64,000 bases of DNA from Ignavibacteria bacterium (GTDB lineage: Bacteria; Bacteroidota; Ignavibacteria; Kapaibacteriales; UBA4661), in contig JACVZY010000095.1 in NCBI GenBank assembly GCA_014654705.1, positions 122,984 through 186,983 of the forward strand, given 5' to 3'. Shown here in pieces: positions 1-9,036 of this stretch (positions are counted from its first letter, which is position 1; each line of letters begins with the position of its first letter). The notes beneath the pieces were generated by a model. It was not told where the DNA came from. It was given only the letters and a program-made list of their open reading frames with translations, and did not search any database. A program made the translations under genes and the position numbers.

Positions 1-78
1 TGTCAATACCTGCGTACATAGTGAAAAAGATGAAATGAAAGAATGAAGTGATTGTGTTTGCTAGCGTTATTGTCCGCC

Positions 79-378
79 TTACTTGGGGGCAACGTTTTGC
101 TCATCCACAATAAAGATTTTTTCGCCCGGCTTTATCATGCCGTACTTTTCGCGGGCAATTTTTTCAATCAAAAGAGTATCTTGCTCAAGGCGTACAATCT
201 GGTTTCTGAGAGAATCCTGTTCGGCGTGAGCAGCAGCAATGCGCCCCGCCAAACTCCTTCGCTCCCACTCAAGCGAGAACCGCGAAAAAAGTCCGCGTGA
301 GGAAAACAAGGCGTAGCTTGCGATGGGAATACCAATGATGGCAACAATCATCAGCCGACGTTTTTGTGCTTCGTTCAT
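79..378 (-). CDS. FtsB/DivIC-like septum formation initiator
   Basis: A small bitopic membrane protein of 99 residues. A short cytoplasmic N-terminus is followed by one membrane segment (about residues 8-26), a coiled coil (about 36-72) and the family motif AREKYGMIKPGE near the C-terminus. FtsB/DivIC proteins bind FtsL and FtsQ and help activate septal peptidoglycan synthesis; that role is known for the family and inferred here. The reading frame extends upstream to a TTG at 438 that overlaps the stop of the WYL gene. The ATG at 378 is chosen because the family normally begins just before the membrane helix. It probably shares a transcript with the WYL gene upstream. Confidence 0.85.
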   Translation of the reverse strand: MNEAQKRRLMIVAIIGIPIASYALFSSRGLFSRFSLEWERRSLAGRIAAAHAEQDSLRNQIVRLEQDTLLIEKIAREKYGMIKPGEKIFIVDEQNVAPK

Positions 379-434
379 ATCTGTATTATTTGGAAATTCA
401 ACATCATGCAAATTTACACACCGCCACCGAGGAA

Positions 435-1421
435 TCAAGAAAAATCGGTGTTTGAGCCTGAAATATCACTCAAGCCCACCATTTGCCGGAGCGCAATAGC
501 ACGCACCTCTTGAGCAAACATCACGCGCAGTTCGGCGGGCGCAAGAATCTGAATATGCGCCCCGAACGACAACAGCCAACGCATAATCCACATCAGAGAA
601 GGAACAATAAAGGTCAAAATTGCGCCGTTTGCACTTGCTTCTTCTTCCACAAAGCCGTAGTAATACTTTTGTGCCGCAATAATGCGGAGCGCTTCCTGAG
701 CCACTTCCACGCGCACTTCATGGGGTTCGCGGAGGTCGTATTGTTTTGCCAAATAGTCCGTGAGTGAAAAATTATCGTGCGCCGCAAATTGCTCTTCCGT
801 GAGCCGCAAGTGCCGAATGCGGTCAAGCCGAAAATCCCGCACATTCTCGCGCAAACGGCAGTAGCCGATAATATGCCAGTGGTTGCCGTAATAGACAAGG
901 TGCAACGGCTCTATTGACCGCTCGGTTGCATCGTCTTGGCGGTTTTCGTAGCGAATGAGTACTCGTGCGCGCCGCGCTATTGCTTGCTGCAAGACCGAAA
1001 GTATATCACTGCCCAGTTCCTCACGAAATGCTGCAGGGCGCGTAAAAACAGAGACGGAATGTCGTAAACGCTCAAAATGCTCGCGTTTCTCGCCGGGCAA
1101 GACAGATTGCACTTTTACCAATGCTGATTGTAAATGCTGCTGCAAAGATTCATCAGTCAGATGGCGCACAAACTCTGCTCCCATGAGTAACGTTCCTGCT
1201 TCTTCCTCGGTGAACATCACGGGCGCAAGATGCTCGCCTTCCAAGCTATAACCGTAGCCGGCTTCGCCCGCAATCGGTACGCCTGCCGCACAAAGTGCAT
1301 CCACGTCCCGATAGACCGTCCGAACACTAATACTAAAATAATCGGCAATATCTTCCGCCCTAAGCCGTTTTTTACGCTGCAAGAGCAACACCGTTGCAAT
1401 AAGGCGATTGATTCTATCCAT
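435..1421 (-). CDS. WYL-domain transcriptional regulator (YafY/DeoR-like HTH)
   Basis: A 328-residue DNA-binding protein. Residues 1-60 form a helix-turn-helix with the typical opening MDRINRLIATVLLL and the recognition-helix stretch SISVRTVYRDVDAL. A WYL-type domain follows at about 135-215 (PLHLVYYGNHWHIIGYC), then a C-terminal WCX-like extension. WYL proteins are usually ligand-responsive repressors or activators and often answer to nucleic acid or nucleotide signals. The target is unknown. The gene is divergent from the ammonia-lyase at 1543, with 121 bases between the starts, so local control of that gene is possible but not shown. The ATG start is followed directly by the HTH. Confidence 0.88.
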   Translation of the reverse strand: MDRINRLIATVLLLQRKKRLRAEDIADYFSISVRTVYRDVDALCAAGVPIAGEAGYGYSLEGEHLAPVMFTEEEAGTLLMGAEFVRHLTDESLQQHLQSALVKVQSVLPGEKREHFERLRHSVSVFTRPAAFREELGSDILSVLQQAIARRARVLIRYENRQDDATERSIEPLHLVYYGNHWHIIGYCRLRENVRDFRLDRIRHLRLTEEQFAAHDNFSLTDYLAKQYDLREPHEVRVEVAQEALRIIAAQKYYYGFVEEEASANGAILTFIVPSLMWIMRWLLSFGAHIQILAPAELRVMFAQEVRAIALRQMVGLSDISGSNTDFS

Positions 1422-1542
1422 AGTTTCGCGTGATTCTACTCTCTGAAAATATTTACCGCACCTGAGTCGCCCACAAAATACATCTTATCTTGCACAATCA
1501 AAACATCTTGCATCGCCAAAACACGAAATTCATACTGAAATT

Positions 1543-3027
1543 ATGTCTAAAATTATATCTGACACGCCATCGCTTACTCTTTCCCCCGCATACCGTCTTC
1601 AGTGTGCCGATGTTTTTCGCATCGCTTGCGGCGCCACTACGCTCCACATCAGCAACGAAGCGCTTTCGGCAATGCAGCGCTCGCATGATGCGCTGCAAAC
1701 AATTCTGAAGCGCGGCGATGCCGTGTACGGCTTGACCACTGGCTTCGGTCCTCTTGTTCGCTACGACGGAACCGCCAATGACGCGCAGGGAATGGGCTTG
1801 ATAGCTCATTTAGGCGCAGGCTATGGTGAGAATGTGGAGCCAGAAGTCGTGCGCGGGGCTATGCTCACACGCCTACACACCCTTGCACAAGGAATGTCGG
1901 GGATTGCACCCGCGACGGCGCAGTTTTATGCCACATTGCTTAATAAAAATATCATTGCTGCTGTACCCTCCATTGGTTCCTTGGGCGCAAGTGGCGATTT
2001 GATACCGCTTGCGCATATCGTTCGCGCTATGACGGGTGAGGGCGAGGTGCTGCATGGCTCGACAACAATACCCGCACAACAGGCGCTCCACGAAAATGAC
2101 TTACAACCTTGTGCCCTCACCAGCCGCGATGCCCTTGCACTTGTGAACGGTACGTCATTTTCGAGTGCATATATGGCGCTGGCGATTGAGCGCAGTCGGC
2201 GCTTGCTTGCTTGCGCAGAAGACGTAACGGGCTGGATAATGCGTGTACTGCGCTGCCGCATGAGTAGCTTAGACGCTCGTCTTCACACTGCAAAAGGGCA
2301 CCGAGGGCAAGAGGAATCAGCGCAGAATATTATGCGTGCAATCGAACTGAATGGCTATAACGAAGACCCAACGCGTGCGCTCCAAGAAATTTATTCCATT
2401 CGCTGCGCTCCGCAAATTCTGGGTGCAGCACGCGATGTGCTCTATCAAAATCAGGCAACAACCGAACAAGAGTTGAACGGGGTGGATGATAACCCGCTTG
2501 TGGATGCTTCTGCGCTTCAAGCGCTGCATGGCGGAAATTTTATGACGCAGCATATCGCCTTTGCTGCCGATAGCCTCAATAGCGCTCTCACACAAGCAGG
2601 AAACCTTGCCGAGCGGCAGATTGAGATGCTCGTAAATCCCACATTCAATGGTGATTCCCCGCTCTTGCTTGCGGCTCGTGCGGGCGCTACAAGCGGCATG
2701 GCAGGCGTGCAACTCACCGCCACAGCACTTCTGGCTGAAATGCGCTCGCACAGCCATCACTACGCCTCTTCGTCCTTGCCGACCAACGCAGGCAACCAAG
2801 ACATCGTGCCGATGGGCTTTCAAGCCGCTCGCGAGTGCTATCGCCAAACCGAGCGACTGGCGGCTCTTCTGGCGTGTGAGGCGTTGTGTGTGGCACAGTT
2901 AGCAGCGCTGAAAGGGTACTCAGGCGCACAGCCTTCATGGATGCAATCGTTTGAGCCATTGCGCGAGGACAGAGCGATGCGAGGAGAAATTAAACGCCTC
3001 ACAGAGCAGATTTTAGGCGGGGTGTAA
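1543..3027 (+). CDS. Aromatic amino acid ammonia-lyase, tyrosine-type (HAL/PAL/TAL family)
   Basis: A 494-residue MIO-dependent lyase that removes ammonia from an aromatic amino acid. The MIO-forming triad is A149-S150-G151 in GSLGASGDLIPLAH. Active-site residues Y62, N200, Y282 and R285 are present. A pure homology call would give histidine ammonia-lyase, but the substrate-selecting pair is H89-L90, as in the bacterial tyrosine ammonia-lyase of Rhodobacter. The late motif is N416-Q417-D418 instead of the QED-type motif of HutH. YSIRCAPQILG and LHGGNFMTQH also fit TAL/PAL better. No hutU, hutI or hutG lies nearby. The product would then be p-coumarate (inference), or cinnamate or urocanate if the motif reading misleads. 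It stands alone between a divergent regulator and a convergent gene. Confidence 0.85.
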   Translation: MSKIISDTPSLTLSPAYRLQCADVFRIACGATTLHISNEALSAMQRSHDALQTILKRGDAVYGLTTGFGPLVRYDGTANDAQGMGLIAHLGAGYGENVEPEVVRGAMLTRLHTLAQGMSGIAPATAQFYATLLNKNIIAAVPSIGSLGASGDLIPLAHIVRAMTGEGEVLHGSTTIPAQQALHENDLQPCALTSRDALALVNGTSFSSAYMALAIERSRRLLACAEDVTGWIMRVLRCRMSSLDARLHTAKGHRGQEESAQNIMRAIELNGYNEDPTRALQEIYSIRCAPQILGAARDVLYQNQATTEQELNGVDDNPLVDASALQALHGGNFMTQHIAFAADSLNSALTQAGNLAERQIEMLVNPTFNGDSPLLLAARAGATSGMAGVQLTATALLAEMRSHSHHYASSSLPTNAGNQDIVPMGFQAARECYRQTERLAALLACEALCVAQLAALKGYSGAQPSWMQSFEPLREDRAMRGEIKRLTEQILGGV

Positions 3028-3082
3028 GCGGCAACAAGCAACGGGAGACGAAGCAAGGATTACAAACGAGCGGGGCAATTAT

Positions 3083-4057
3083 CTATTGAAAAAGAGGCTG
3101 TAAATTCGTGCGGGGCAGTGCCGCTACAACAGAGCAGAGCGTTCTCTTGCCTTGTTTCTCATCTTCCCAGAAAACGACGGTTGTGGAAGTATCAGTCTTC
3201 GTATCCCACAGCCATTCGCCCTTGCGAAGCGCCGCCCACACATCACTGCGGATGGATACGTGTTCAGCCGTCTTTGCGTCCAGATCTATTTCCCACATAT
3301 AAACCAACGTTTCGCCATGCTTAAAGACTAGATGTGCAGATTTTTTACCGTTTTCTTCCGAGACGACACCGCCTAAAAGCTGGGCGTTGATTTTGGGGTG
3401 AACGATGTTGTAGTGCACACCCGCTTTGTGAAAAAATTTGTCGAGCGTCTCAAACGAAGCAGTCTTGCATTGAAGCGTGATTTGCCCGCTTCGCACCGCA
3501 CGATAATTCTGCAACGACTCTTTGACAAATACCGTCTGTGGCACATCGTTTAGAATCGTGTTGGCAACGGAATTCTGCGTGGTTTCAGGTACGACGGGAA
3601 TAGGGTTAATGCGCGTTTGCAAGGAAAACCGTACCGCGACCCAGCCCAGCACAAGCACCGCCAATACTGCAACAAGCGTATATGGGCGCTGCCACATCAT
3701 GGAAATTATCTTCGGCGTATTACGAAGCATTGGAGAGCGTTGGAGTTGAGGCGCTGTGCGCACGGGAGTTACGTTTTGACGTTCTTGGTTGTGGCTTTCT
3801 TGGCTAATACGCTCCAGTGCTGCGGTGCGCATCCACTCTTGTTCCAGACAAAGCAGCACCGACCGCCGCGCATCCACAGGCGCAGTCATGCGGAGTTGGG
3901 CTTGCCGCGTGTGGAGGACATTTTTGACAGCCAAGAGCGAGCGATATTCCTCGGCAAAAGCCGCATCTTCGCTCAGGCGGGTTTCCAGTGCGGTTTTTTC
4001 TTCCGCCTGAAGCCTGCCGTCTATGTATGCGCTCAAGTGTTCGTCGTGGATTCGCAT
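3083..4057 (-). CDS. Anti-sigma factor, membrane-spanning, non-zinc type
   Basis: A 324-residue protein directly downstream of the ECF sigma gene, so it is the likely anti-sigma partner. Residues 1-45 (MRIHDEHLSAYIDGRL) resemble the anti-sigma helical domain. The usual HxxxCxxC zinc motif is absent. A single membrane segment lies at about 125-143, followed by a periplasmic C-terminal domain of about 180 residues that resembles no family I can name. It could bind or sense an envelope signal. The frame opens at a TTG (4138) abutting the sigma stop, but the ATG at 4057 fits the domain start. It converges with the ammonia-lyase, leaving 55 bases between stops. Confidence 0.75.
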   Translation of the reverse strand: MRIHDEHLSAYIDGRLQAEEKTALETRLSEDAAFAEEYRSLLAVKNVLHTRQAQLRMTAPVDARRSVLLCLEQEWMRTAALERISQESHNQERQNVTPVRTAPQLQRSPMLRNTPKIISMMWQRPYTLVAVLAVLVLGWVAVRFSLQTRINPIPVVPETTQNSVANTILNDVPQTVFVKESLQNYRAVRSGQITLQCKTASFETLDKFFHKAGVHYNIVHPKINAQLLGGVVSEENGKKSAHLVFKHGETLVYMWEIDLDAKTAEHVSIRSDVWAALRKGEWLWDTKTDTSTTVVFWEDEKQGKRTLCSVVAALPRTNLQPLFQ

Positions 4058-4138
4058 TGCTGCTGTGGTAAATGGAAGTACGTGGAGGTCTGAAGTAGTG
4101 CGTGGTGACACTGTCAATCTGTGCGGTCGAACTCTCAA

Positions 4139-4780
4139 TTACGGGGTTTCATCCGCGAGCGAGGGCGGTGAGCCGCTTGTAAAGCCTCTGTTTTTGGCAT
4201 ACTCAAAGAGTTGGTCTCGGAGAACCTTACGCGCTCGGTGGAGACGAGAGCGCACCGTACCTATGGGGCAATCCAGTATTTCTGCAATTTCTTCGTAGGT
4301 CATGCTTTCAATATCGCTTAAAATGAGCACCGTGCGAAAGGCTTCCGGAAGCAACTGTAACGCCTTGGTTACTTCATCATCAAGAAGAGTATTAAAGAGT
4401 GTTTCTTCAAGATTGTTTGCATCTGCGCTTGCCGGACGGAGCGTTTCGTAATATTCTTCAATCTCGTCATACCGAACCTTATCCGGCTCACGAGACTGTT
4501 TGCGATAGCGGTTGATAAACGAGTTCTTTGAGATTTGAAACAACCATGCCTTGCAATTAGTTCCCCTCTGAAAGCTGTCGAAGAAACGAAACGCTTTCAA
4601 ATAGGTCTCTTGCAGTAGGTCTCGTGCGTCCTCGCCGTTGCCCGTGAGGTTGTAGGCAAAATGATAAACCGAATCCATATAGGGAAGCGCTTCCTGCTCA
4701 AAGGCACGCTTTTTTTCATTCAAGCGCGTTTGCTCAGGAAGTGTTTCATCGAAACTGGATTGTTCCAAAGTACCGTTCAT
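4139..4780 (-). CDS. ECF-family RNA polymerase sigma factor (SigW/RpoE-like)
   Basis: A 213-residue group 4 sigma factor. Sigma region 2 lies at about 28-95 (VYHFAYNLTGNGEDARDLLQ, then FRFFDSFQRGTNCKAWLF). Region 4 lies at about 130-190 (LPEAFRTVLILSDIESMTYE, then GTVRSRLHRARKVLRDQL). There is no region 3, as expected for ECF sigmas. The N-terminal 25 residues are acidic and variable. It is followed at once by the anti-sigma gene, so the two form a standard sigma/anti-sigma operon. The ATG at 4780 precedes the conserved region. I see no recognisable autoregulated promoter upstream. Confidence 0.92.
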   Translation of the reverse strand: MNGTLEQSSFDETLPEQTRLNEKKRAFEQEALPYMDSVYHFAYNLTGNGEDARDLLQETYLKAFRFFDSFQRGTNCKAWLFQISKNSFINRYRKQSREPDKVRYDEIEEYYETLRPASADANNLEETLFNTLLDDEVTKALQLLPEAFRTVLILSDIESMTYEEIAEILDCPIGTVRSRLHRARKVLRDQLFEYAKNRGFTSGSPPSLADETP

Positions 4781-5006
4781 CGGGTTATGGAGTTATCAGC
4801 AAAGGTTTTATCTGCTTTCTACGACGAAGAAGGTCCGCACAATGTTGTTGTGATGAGATACAAAAAATACATTGAACGCGAATATTGTTCACCGACAATC
4901 TACAAAAAAAGGGCAAATACACAATCTGAAAAAACATCATCCCTCTTTCGGAAATAGCCTTGCAGACGTGAAGAAGACGAAAAAACAACGTCCCGTGCGC
5001 TATACT

Positions 5007-6827
5007 CTAGTGCTTTGCAAAGAGTACAAAACCCTTGTTCTCCCACACGACATTGTACTTTTTCTCCACCAAAAAGAGCGAGTCCAGATACGTCGCGCAG
5101 TCGTGCGAGTAAGCATATTCACCGTAAAACATCTTCTCCGGCGTGTAGCCGAGCGCAAAGGTGTTCGTCGGGCGGTCAGCATCAAGCGAAATAGCCGTGT
5201 TCGGGTCAAACTTTCCGCGCACAACGTAACGCGGGAACGAGGTGCAAACTTGCGTGTAGTCAGTCAAGTCTTTGCGTACCGTCCACATCTGCCCTATCCA
5301 TGGGTGTTTGTACCACGGCACTGTCTTGGTCACAAAATACAGCATTGCCATACTGGGATATGCCTCAAGGGTGTCGCCTTCGCTCACGCCCCGCGAACGC
5401 AGTTCTGTCAATAATTCCTCCAGTGTTTCGGTGCGCCCTGGGCTTGAAACGATACTATGCAGTGCGGGCGAGGAGAATTTTGCGCTCAAGCGGTACGTCG
5501 GTTGGTCGCGGTAGGGCATTTGCAACCGCAGGGCTATTCCCAGCACAATCGCCCCAACAATAAGCAGCGACCGCACAAAACGAAACTCCAGATACCGCGA
5601 AACAAACGTGCGCGATTCCAAAAGCGCTATTGGGAAAATAAGCCACACGCCATGCCGAAAATTACTCACCCACACGCCCGAACCGCCAAGGCTCACCAGC
5701 ACAAAAAACGCAAAGGCGCTCATTAAAAGTATCTGCTTGGGAATACCCATTGTACGCCATTCCGTAACGGCAATATAGCCTACAATCAGAAGTGGTGCAC
5801 CCAGCAAGAACGACGTAATCGGTCCATAATGAAAACCAAGCGACTTCGAGGCAAGCAAAATCACAACGCTTACAATACCACCGGCAAAAGCGACAAGCAG
5901 CGTATTTTCGACAATGCTGCCCACGCGACCGCGTAAAAATGTCATTCGTTTCCACAAAAGCGCAATCACCATTGCTGCTGCACCAACGCTCAAAATTTTA
6001 CCGTAGCGAAGCGCCGTGCTGACGGTAAGCGGGTAATACCCCAATTCAGGATGATGAGCCGCATATTCGTGGAAGGTATTGACCGCCGTGATAGATTTCA
6101 TGCTGGCTTCGATGATACCGTGCACCGTAAAACCTCTCCATATCAGCAACACCAAGCAAAAAAGCACCCCCCCCATAAAACCGGATACATACAGCGTTCC
6201 CAGACGCAGAATGATGCGTTTGTCGTACCTGCGCAGCATTGCAAAGGCAAGCATTGCCACAGCAAACACGCACCAAAGCGCCATCGGCAGACGCGAGAAC
6301 ACCATGACAGTAGCAATAAAGCCGGATATAAACATCAGTGCTGCCGGGTGAAGTTTCATGGGGCGCTGCGCAAAATAGCGCATAAAAAATGCCGTACTCG
6401 CCAGCGCAAGGAATCCGGGCAAGTTATGATATTCCACAATCAAGCCCTCTTCGCTATTGAACGCCGCCAGAATGAGCGTCGGCACAAGCGCGAAGGCGAT
6501 GGCGCGTTTGTCGTCGTAGAACCACGAGAGAATCACGTAGCAGAGCAGCGCCGAAGCCGTCATCATCAACACCCACTGGAAGCGGTATGCCAAAAGCGAG
6601 TCTGCGCCCGTGTAGAACCAAAATCCCGCCAGAAAAGCACTGCCGAAATTGTTGAAATCCCAGAGCGCGGCTTTCGGGTGTGCAGCTTGCATCCACGCCA
6701 TGGTGGTGCTGTATCCTGTATCGGTATAGTCCAGACCGAAGAAGATAAGCGGCAGAAGGAGGCACAACGAAACGCCTGCTAGTATAAGTCCATAGCGAAC
6801 AATAGGGCGGTGAAGAAATGACGTCAT
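5007..6827 (-). CDS. Multi-pass membrane protein, possibly a GT-C-type glycosyltransferase
   Basis: A 606-residue protein with about eleven hydrophobic segments over the first 430 residues and a soluble C-terminal domain of about 170. A first membrane helix (about 10-32) is followed by an acidic loop, FFGLDYTDTGYSTT. An acidic residue in the first periplasmic loop is typical of GT-C enzymes, which transfer sugars from lipid-phosphate donors. The soluble tail (DSLFLVEKKYNVVWENKGFV near the end) resembles the periplasmic tail of such proteins. No exact family is recognised, so the substrate is unknown. The start is the ATG at 6827, two codons inside a TTG-initiated frame. It follows the BNR-repeat gene by 39 bases on the same strand. 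Confidence 0.6.
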   Translation of the reverse strand: MTSFLHRPIVRYGLILAGVSLCLLLPLIFFGLDYTDTGYSTTMAWMQAAHPKAALWDFNNFGSAFLAGFWFYTGADSLLAYRFQWVLMMTASALLCYVILSWFYDDKRAIAFALVPTLILAAFNSEEGLIVEYHNLPGFLALASTAFFMRYFAQRPMKLHPAALMFISGFIATVMVFSRLPMALWCVFAVAMLAFAMLRRYDKRIILRLGTLYVSGFMGGVLFCLVLLIWRGFTVHGIIEASMKSITAVNTFHEYAAHHPELGYYPLTVSTALRYGKILSVGAAAMVIALLWKRMTFLRGRVGSIVENTLLVAFAGGIVSVVILLASKSLGFHYGPITSFLLGAPLLIVGYIAVTEWRTMGIPKQILLMSAFAFFVLVSLGGSGVWVSNFRHGVWLIFPIALLESRTFVSRYLEFRFVRSLLIVGAIVLGIALRLQMPYRDQPTYRLSAKFSSPALHSIVSSPGRTETLEELLTELRSRGVSEGDTLEAYPSMAMLYFVTKTVPWYKHPWIGQMWTVRKDLTDYTQVCTSFPRYVVRGKFDPNTAISLDADRPTNTFALGYTPEKMFYGEYAYSHDCATYLDSLFLVEKKYNVVWENKGFVLFAKH

Positions 6828-6866
6828 AATCAAGGTTTTGAGAGTGTTGGATAATGTGTATTCGTT

Positions 6867-8981
6867 TTACCGTAGTACCTGCAAGAGCTTGGCGACGCGC
6901 TCACTACCAGCCTGCACGACCACGCTGTACGTGCCGTTCGGCAAGGTGTGGAGGTCTTGCTCTACATCGTGCGTGCCTGCCGCAAGCTCACCAAGCGCCC
7001 CGTGCTGCACGAGACGACCAAGCACATCGAAAATACTGACTTCTACCATACCCGCTCTTGGTATATCCAGCGTCAGGCGTGTGCGGTCAAAAGCGGGGTG
7101 CGGAGCGAAAGAAATGGTCACAGAGGCGAGCTGTGGTGTTGAGGTGCGGACGGAGACTGGGGAAGTGCTGCCAATATTTGCTTTGAATACGCCGCCGCCA
7201 ACAGTTCCAGCGAAGAGTTCGGAGCCTCTGACGGCGAGAGATAAGATAGAGGATCTGGTCAAGCCGCTATTGACCGCTTGCCATGTTGTATCTTTGTTTG
7301 TCAAACGAAATGCCCCGCCGCCTTGTGTTCCAGCGAAGAGTGTGATGCCACTGACGGCGAAAGACCGAATAGTGAAATTCGTCAAGCCACTATTGACCGC
7401 TTGCCATGTTGCGCCGTTGTTCGTTGAGCGAAACGCTCCGCCATTTGTTCCTGCAAAAAGTGTACCGTCACAGACGGCGAGAGAATAGATATAGCTATTC
7501 GTCAAGCCACTACTGACCGCTTGCCACGTTATACCGTTGTCTGTCGAACGAAAAACCCCGCCCAACGTTCCCACAAAAAGTGTGGTGCCACTGATAGTTA
7601 AAGAACGAACATCGGTATTCGTCAAGCCGCTATTGATCGTTTGCCATGTTGTACCGTTGTCTGTCGAGCGAAAAACCCCACCACCATCTGTTCCTGCATA
7701 GATGGTCGAAGCGCTGCTAGCGAGGGACATGACCGTGGAATTCCCCATGTGGTTATAAACCGCTTGCCACGTACTACCATTATCCGGTGAGCGAAAGACT
7801 CCGTTGAATTTTGTCCCAGCAAAGAGCGTGGTGCCACTGACGGCGAGAGATAGCACATCCGTCAAGCTGCTAGCGACCACTTGCCACTTTGTGCTATTAT
7901 CTGCCAAGCGAAAAACCCCGCCACCATCTGTCCCTGCAAAGAGTGTAGCAGTGCCGACGGTGAGAGAATTGATAATGGTATATGTTAAACCGCTATTAAC
8001 AGATTGCCACGTATTTCCATTGTCTATTGAGCGGAAAACCCCACCTAATGTCCCAGCAAAGAGTGTGGAATCACTAATGGCAAGAGTTTGGACAAAGATA
8101 TTTGTCAAACCGCTACTTACTGCTTCCCATGTATTGCCGTTATCGGTTGATCGAAAAATTCCGCCACCGTATGTTCCTGCAAAGATCGTAGTATTAGCAA
8201 CGGCGAGAGACGAAACATTGATATTCGTCAAGCCGCCATTAGCAGTTTGCCATGTATTGCCGCTATCCGTCGAGCGAAAAATTCCACGGTAGTAAGTTCC
8301 CGCAAAGAGCGTTGTGCCGCTAACAGTGAAAGATCGAACGGGGGGATTTGTTAACCCATTATAAACAATTTGCCACGTTGTACCGTTGTCTGCCGAGCGA
8401 AAAACAGCGCCATCTGTTACTGCAAAAAGTATAGGGCCGCTGACAACGAAAGACAAAATGCTGGCAAGCGTTGTGCCGCTTCTGACCCAAGTATTACCAT
8501 TATCCGTGGAACGAAAAATTCCGTAGATGGTTCCCGCAAAAAGAGTAGTACCGCTGACTGCAAGAGACTGGACAAAGAAAGTCGGCAAACCGTTACCGAA
8601 GAAATTGGGTAAGCCATTACTAGCCTCTTGCCATGTAGTGCCATTGTCTGATGAACGAAATAGCCCGCTACCATTTGTTCCTGCAAAGAGTGTAGTGCCG
8701 CTAACGACGAGAGACATAACGATGTTATTAGTCAAGCCGCTACTAACCCATGTTGTACCGTTATCCGTCGAGCGGAAGACACCACCACCGTATGTCCCCA
8801 CAAAAAGTGTGTTGCCGTTTCTGGCGAAACACCGAACATCGCCCCCATACGGACCACTTGTCTGCTGCCACGTAATATCTTGAGCCTGTGCGGGTTCGGT
8901 AGCACAAAAAAACAAGAGCAAAACGAGACACAACGCCATTACTCGCGCTTTGCGATAGGAAACGTCAAAAGTATTTTTCAT
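6867..8981 (-). CDS. Secreted BNR/sialidase-like repeat protein with T9SS sorting domain
   Basis: A 704-residue exported protein. The N-terminal signal peptide (about residues 1-34) ends near PAQAQD. Fourteen repeats of about 40 residues follow, each built on SLAVSGTTLFAGT then GGGVFRSTDNGTTWQ. The Asp-box-like SxDxGxTW signature predicts beta-propeller blades, so two propellers are plausible. The last 80 residues (PHPAFDRTRLTLDIPRAG to KLLQVLR) are a T9SS type A sorting domain, so the product should cross the outer membrane and be released or anchored. The ligand is unknown. An upstream in-frame start at 9083 would overlap the next gene; the ATG at 8981 gives the signal peptide. The repeats are also alike at DNA level (about 120-bp period). 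Confidence 0.85.
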   Translation of the reverse strand: MKNTFDVSYRKARVMALCLVLLLFFCATEPAQAQDITWQQTSGPYGGDVRCFARNGNTLFVGTYGGGVFRSTDNGTTWVSSGLTNNIVMSLVVSGTTLFAGTNGSGLFRSSDNGTTWQEASNGLPNFFGNGLPTFFVQSLAVSGTTLFAGTIYGIFRSTDNGNTWVRSGTTLASILSFVVSGPILFAVTDGAVFRSADNGTTWQIVYNGLTNPPVRSFTVSGTTLFAGTYYRGIFRSTDSGNTWQTANGGLTNINVSSLAVANTTIFAGTYGGGIFRSTDNGNTWEAVSSGLTNIFVQTLAISDSTLFAGTLGGVFRSIDNGNTWQSVNSGLTYTIINSLTVGTATLFAGTDGGGVFRLADNSTKWQVVASSLTDVLSLAVSGTTLFAGTKFNGVFRSPDNGSTWQAVYNHMGNSTVMSLASSASTIYAGTDGGGVFRSTDNGTTWQTINSGLTNTDVRSLTISGTTLFVGTLGGVFRSTDNGITWQAVSSGLTNSYIYSLAVCDGTLFAGTNGGAFRSTNNGATWQAVNSGLTNFTIRSFAVSGITLFAGTQGGGAFRLTNKDTTWQAVNSGLTRSSILSLAVRGSELFAGTVGGGVFKANIGSTSPVSVRTSTPQLASVTISFAPHPAFDRTRLTLDIPRAGMVEVSIFDVLGRLVQHGALGELAAGTHDVEQDLHTLPNGTYSVVVQAGSERVAKLLQVLR

Positions 8982-9036
8982 AGAAAGACAGAATTGATGA
9001 ATGTGAAATGTACGCTCGTACTTTGTGCGCCTGTCG

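Noticed and set aside
6051..6782. A 243-codon plus-strand ORF opposite the multi-pass membrane protein
   Set aside because: It is antisense to a gene with clear membrane-protein periodicity. It is rich in His, Arg and Gln, as shadow frames of hydrophobic genes are.
7200..8800. A CRISPR-like or satellite array with a period near 120 bp
   Set aside because: The repeats are in frame and encode BNR-like units. They are imperfect and have no unique spacers.
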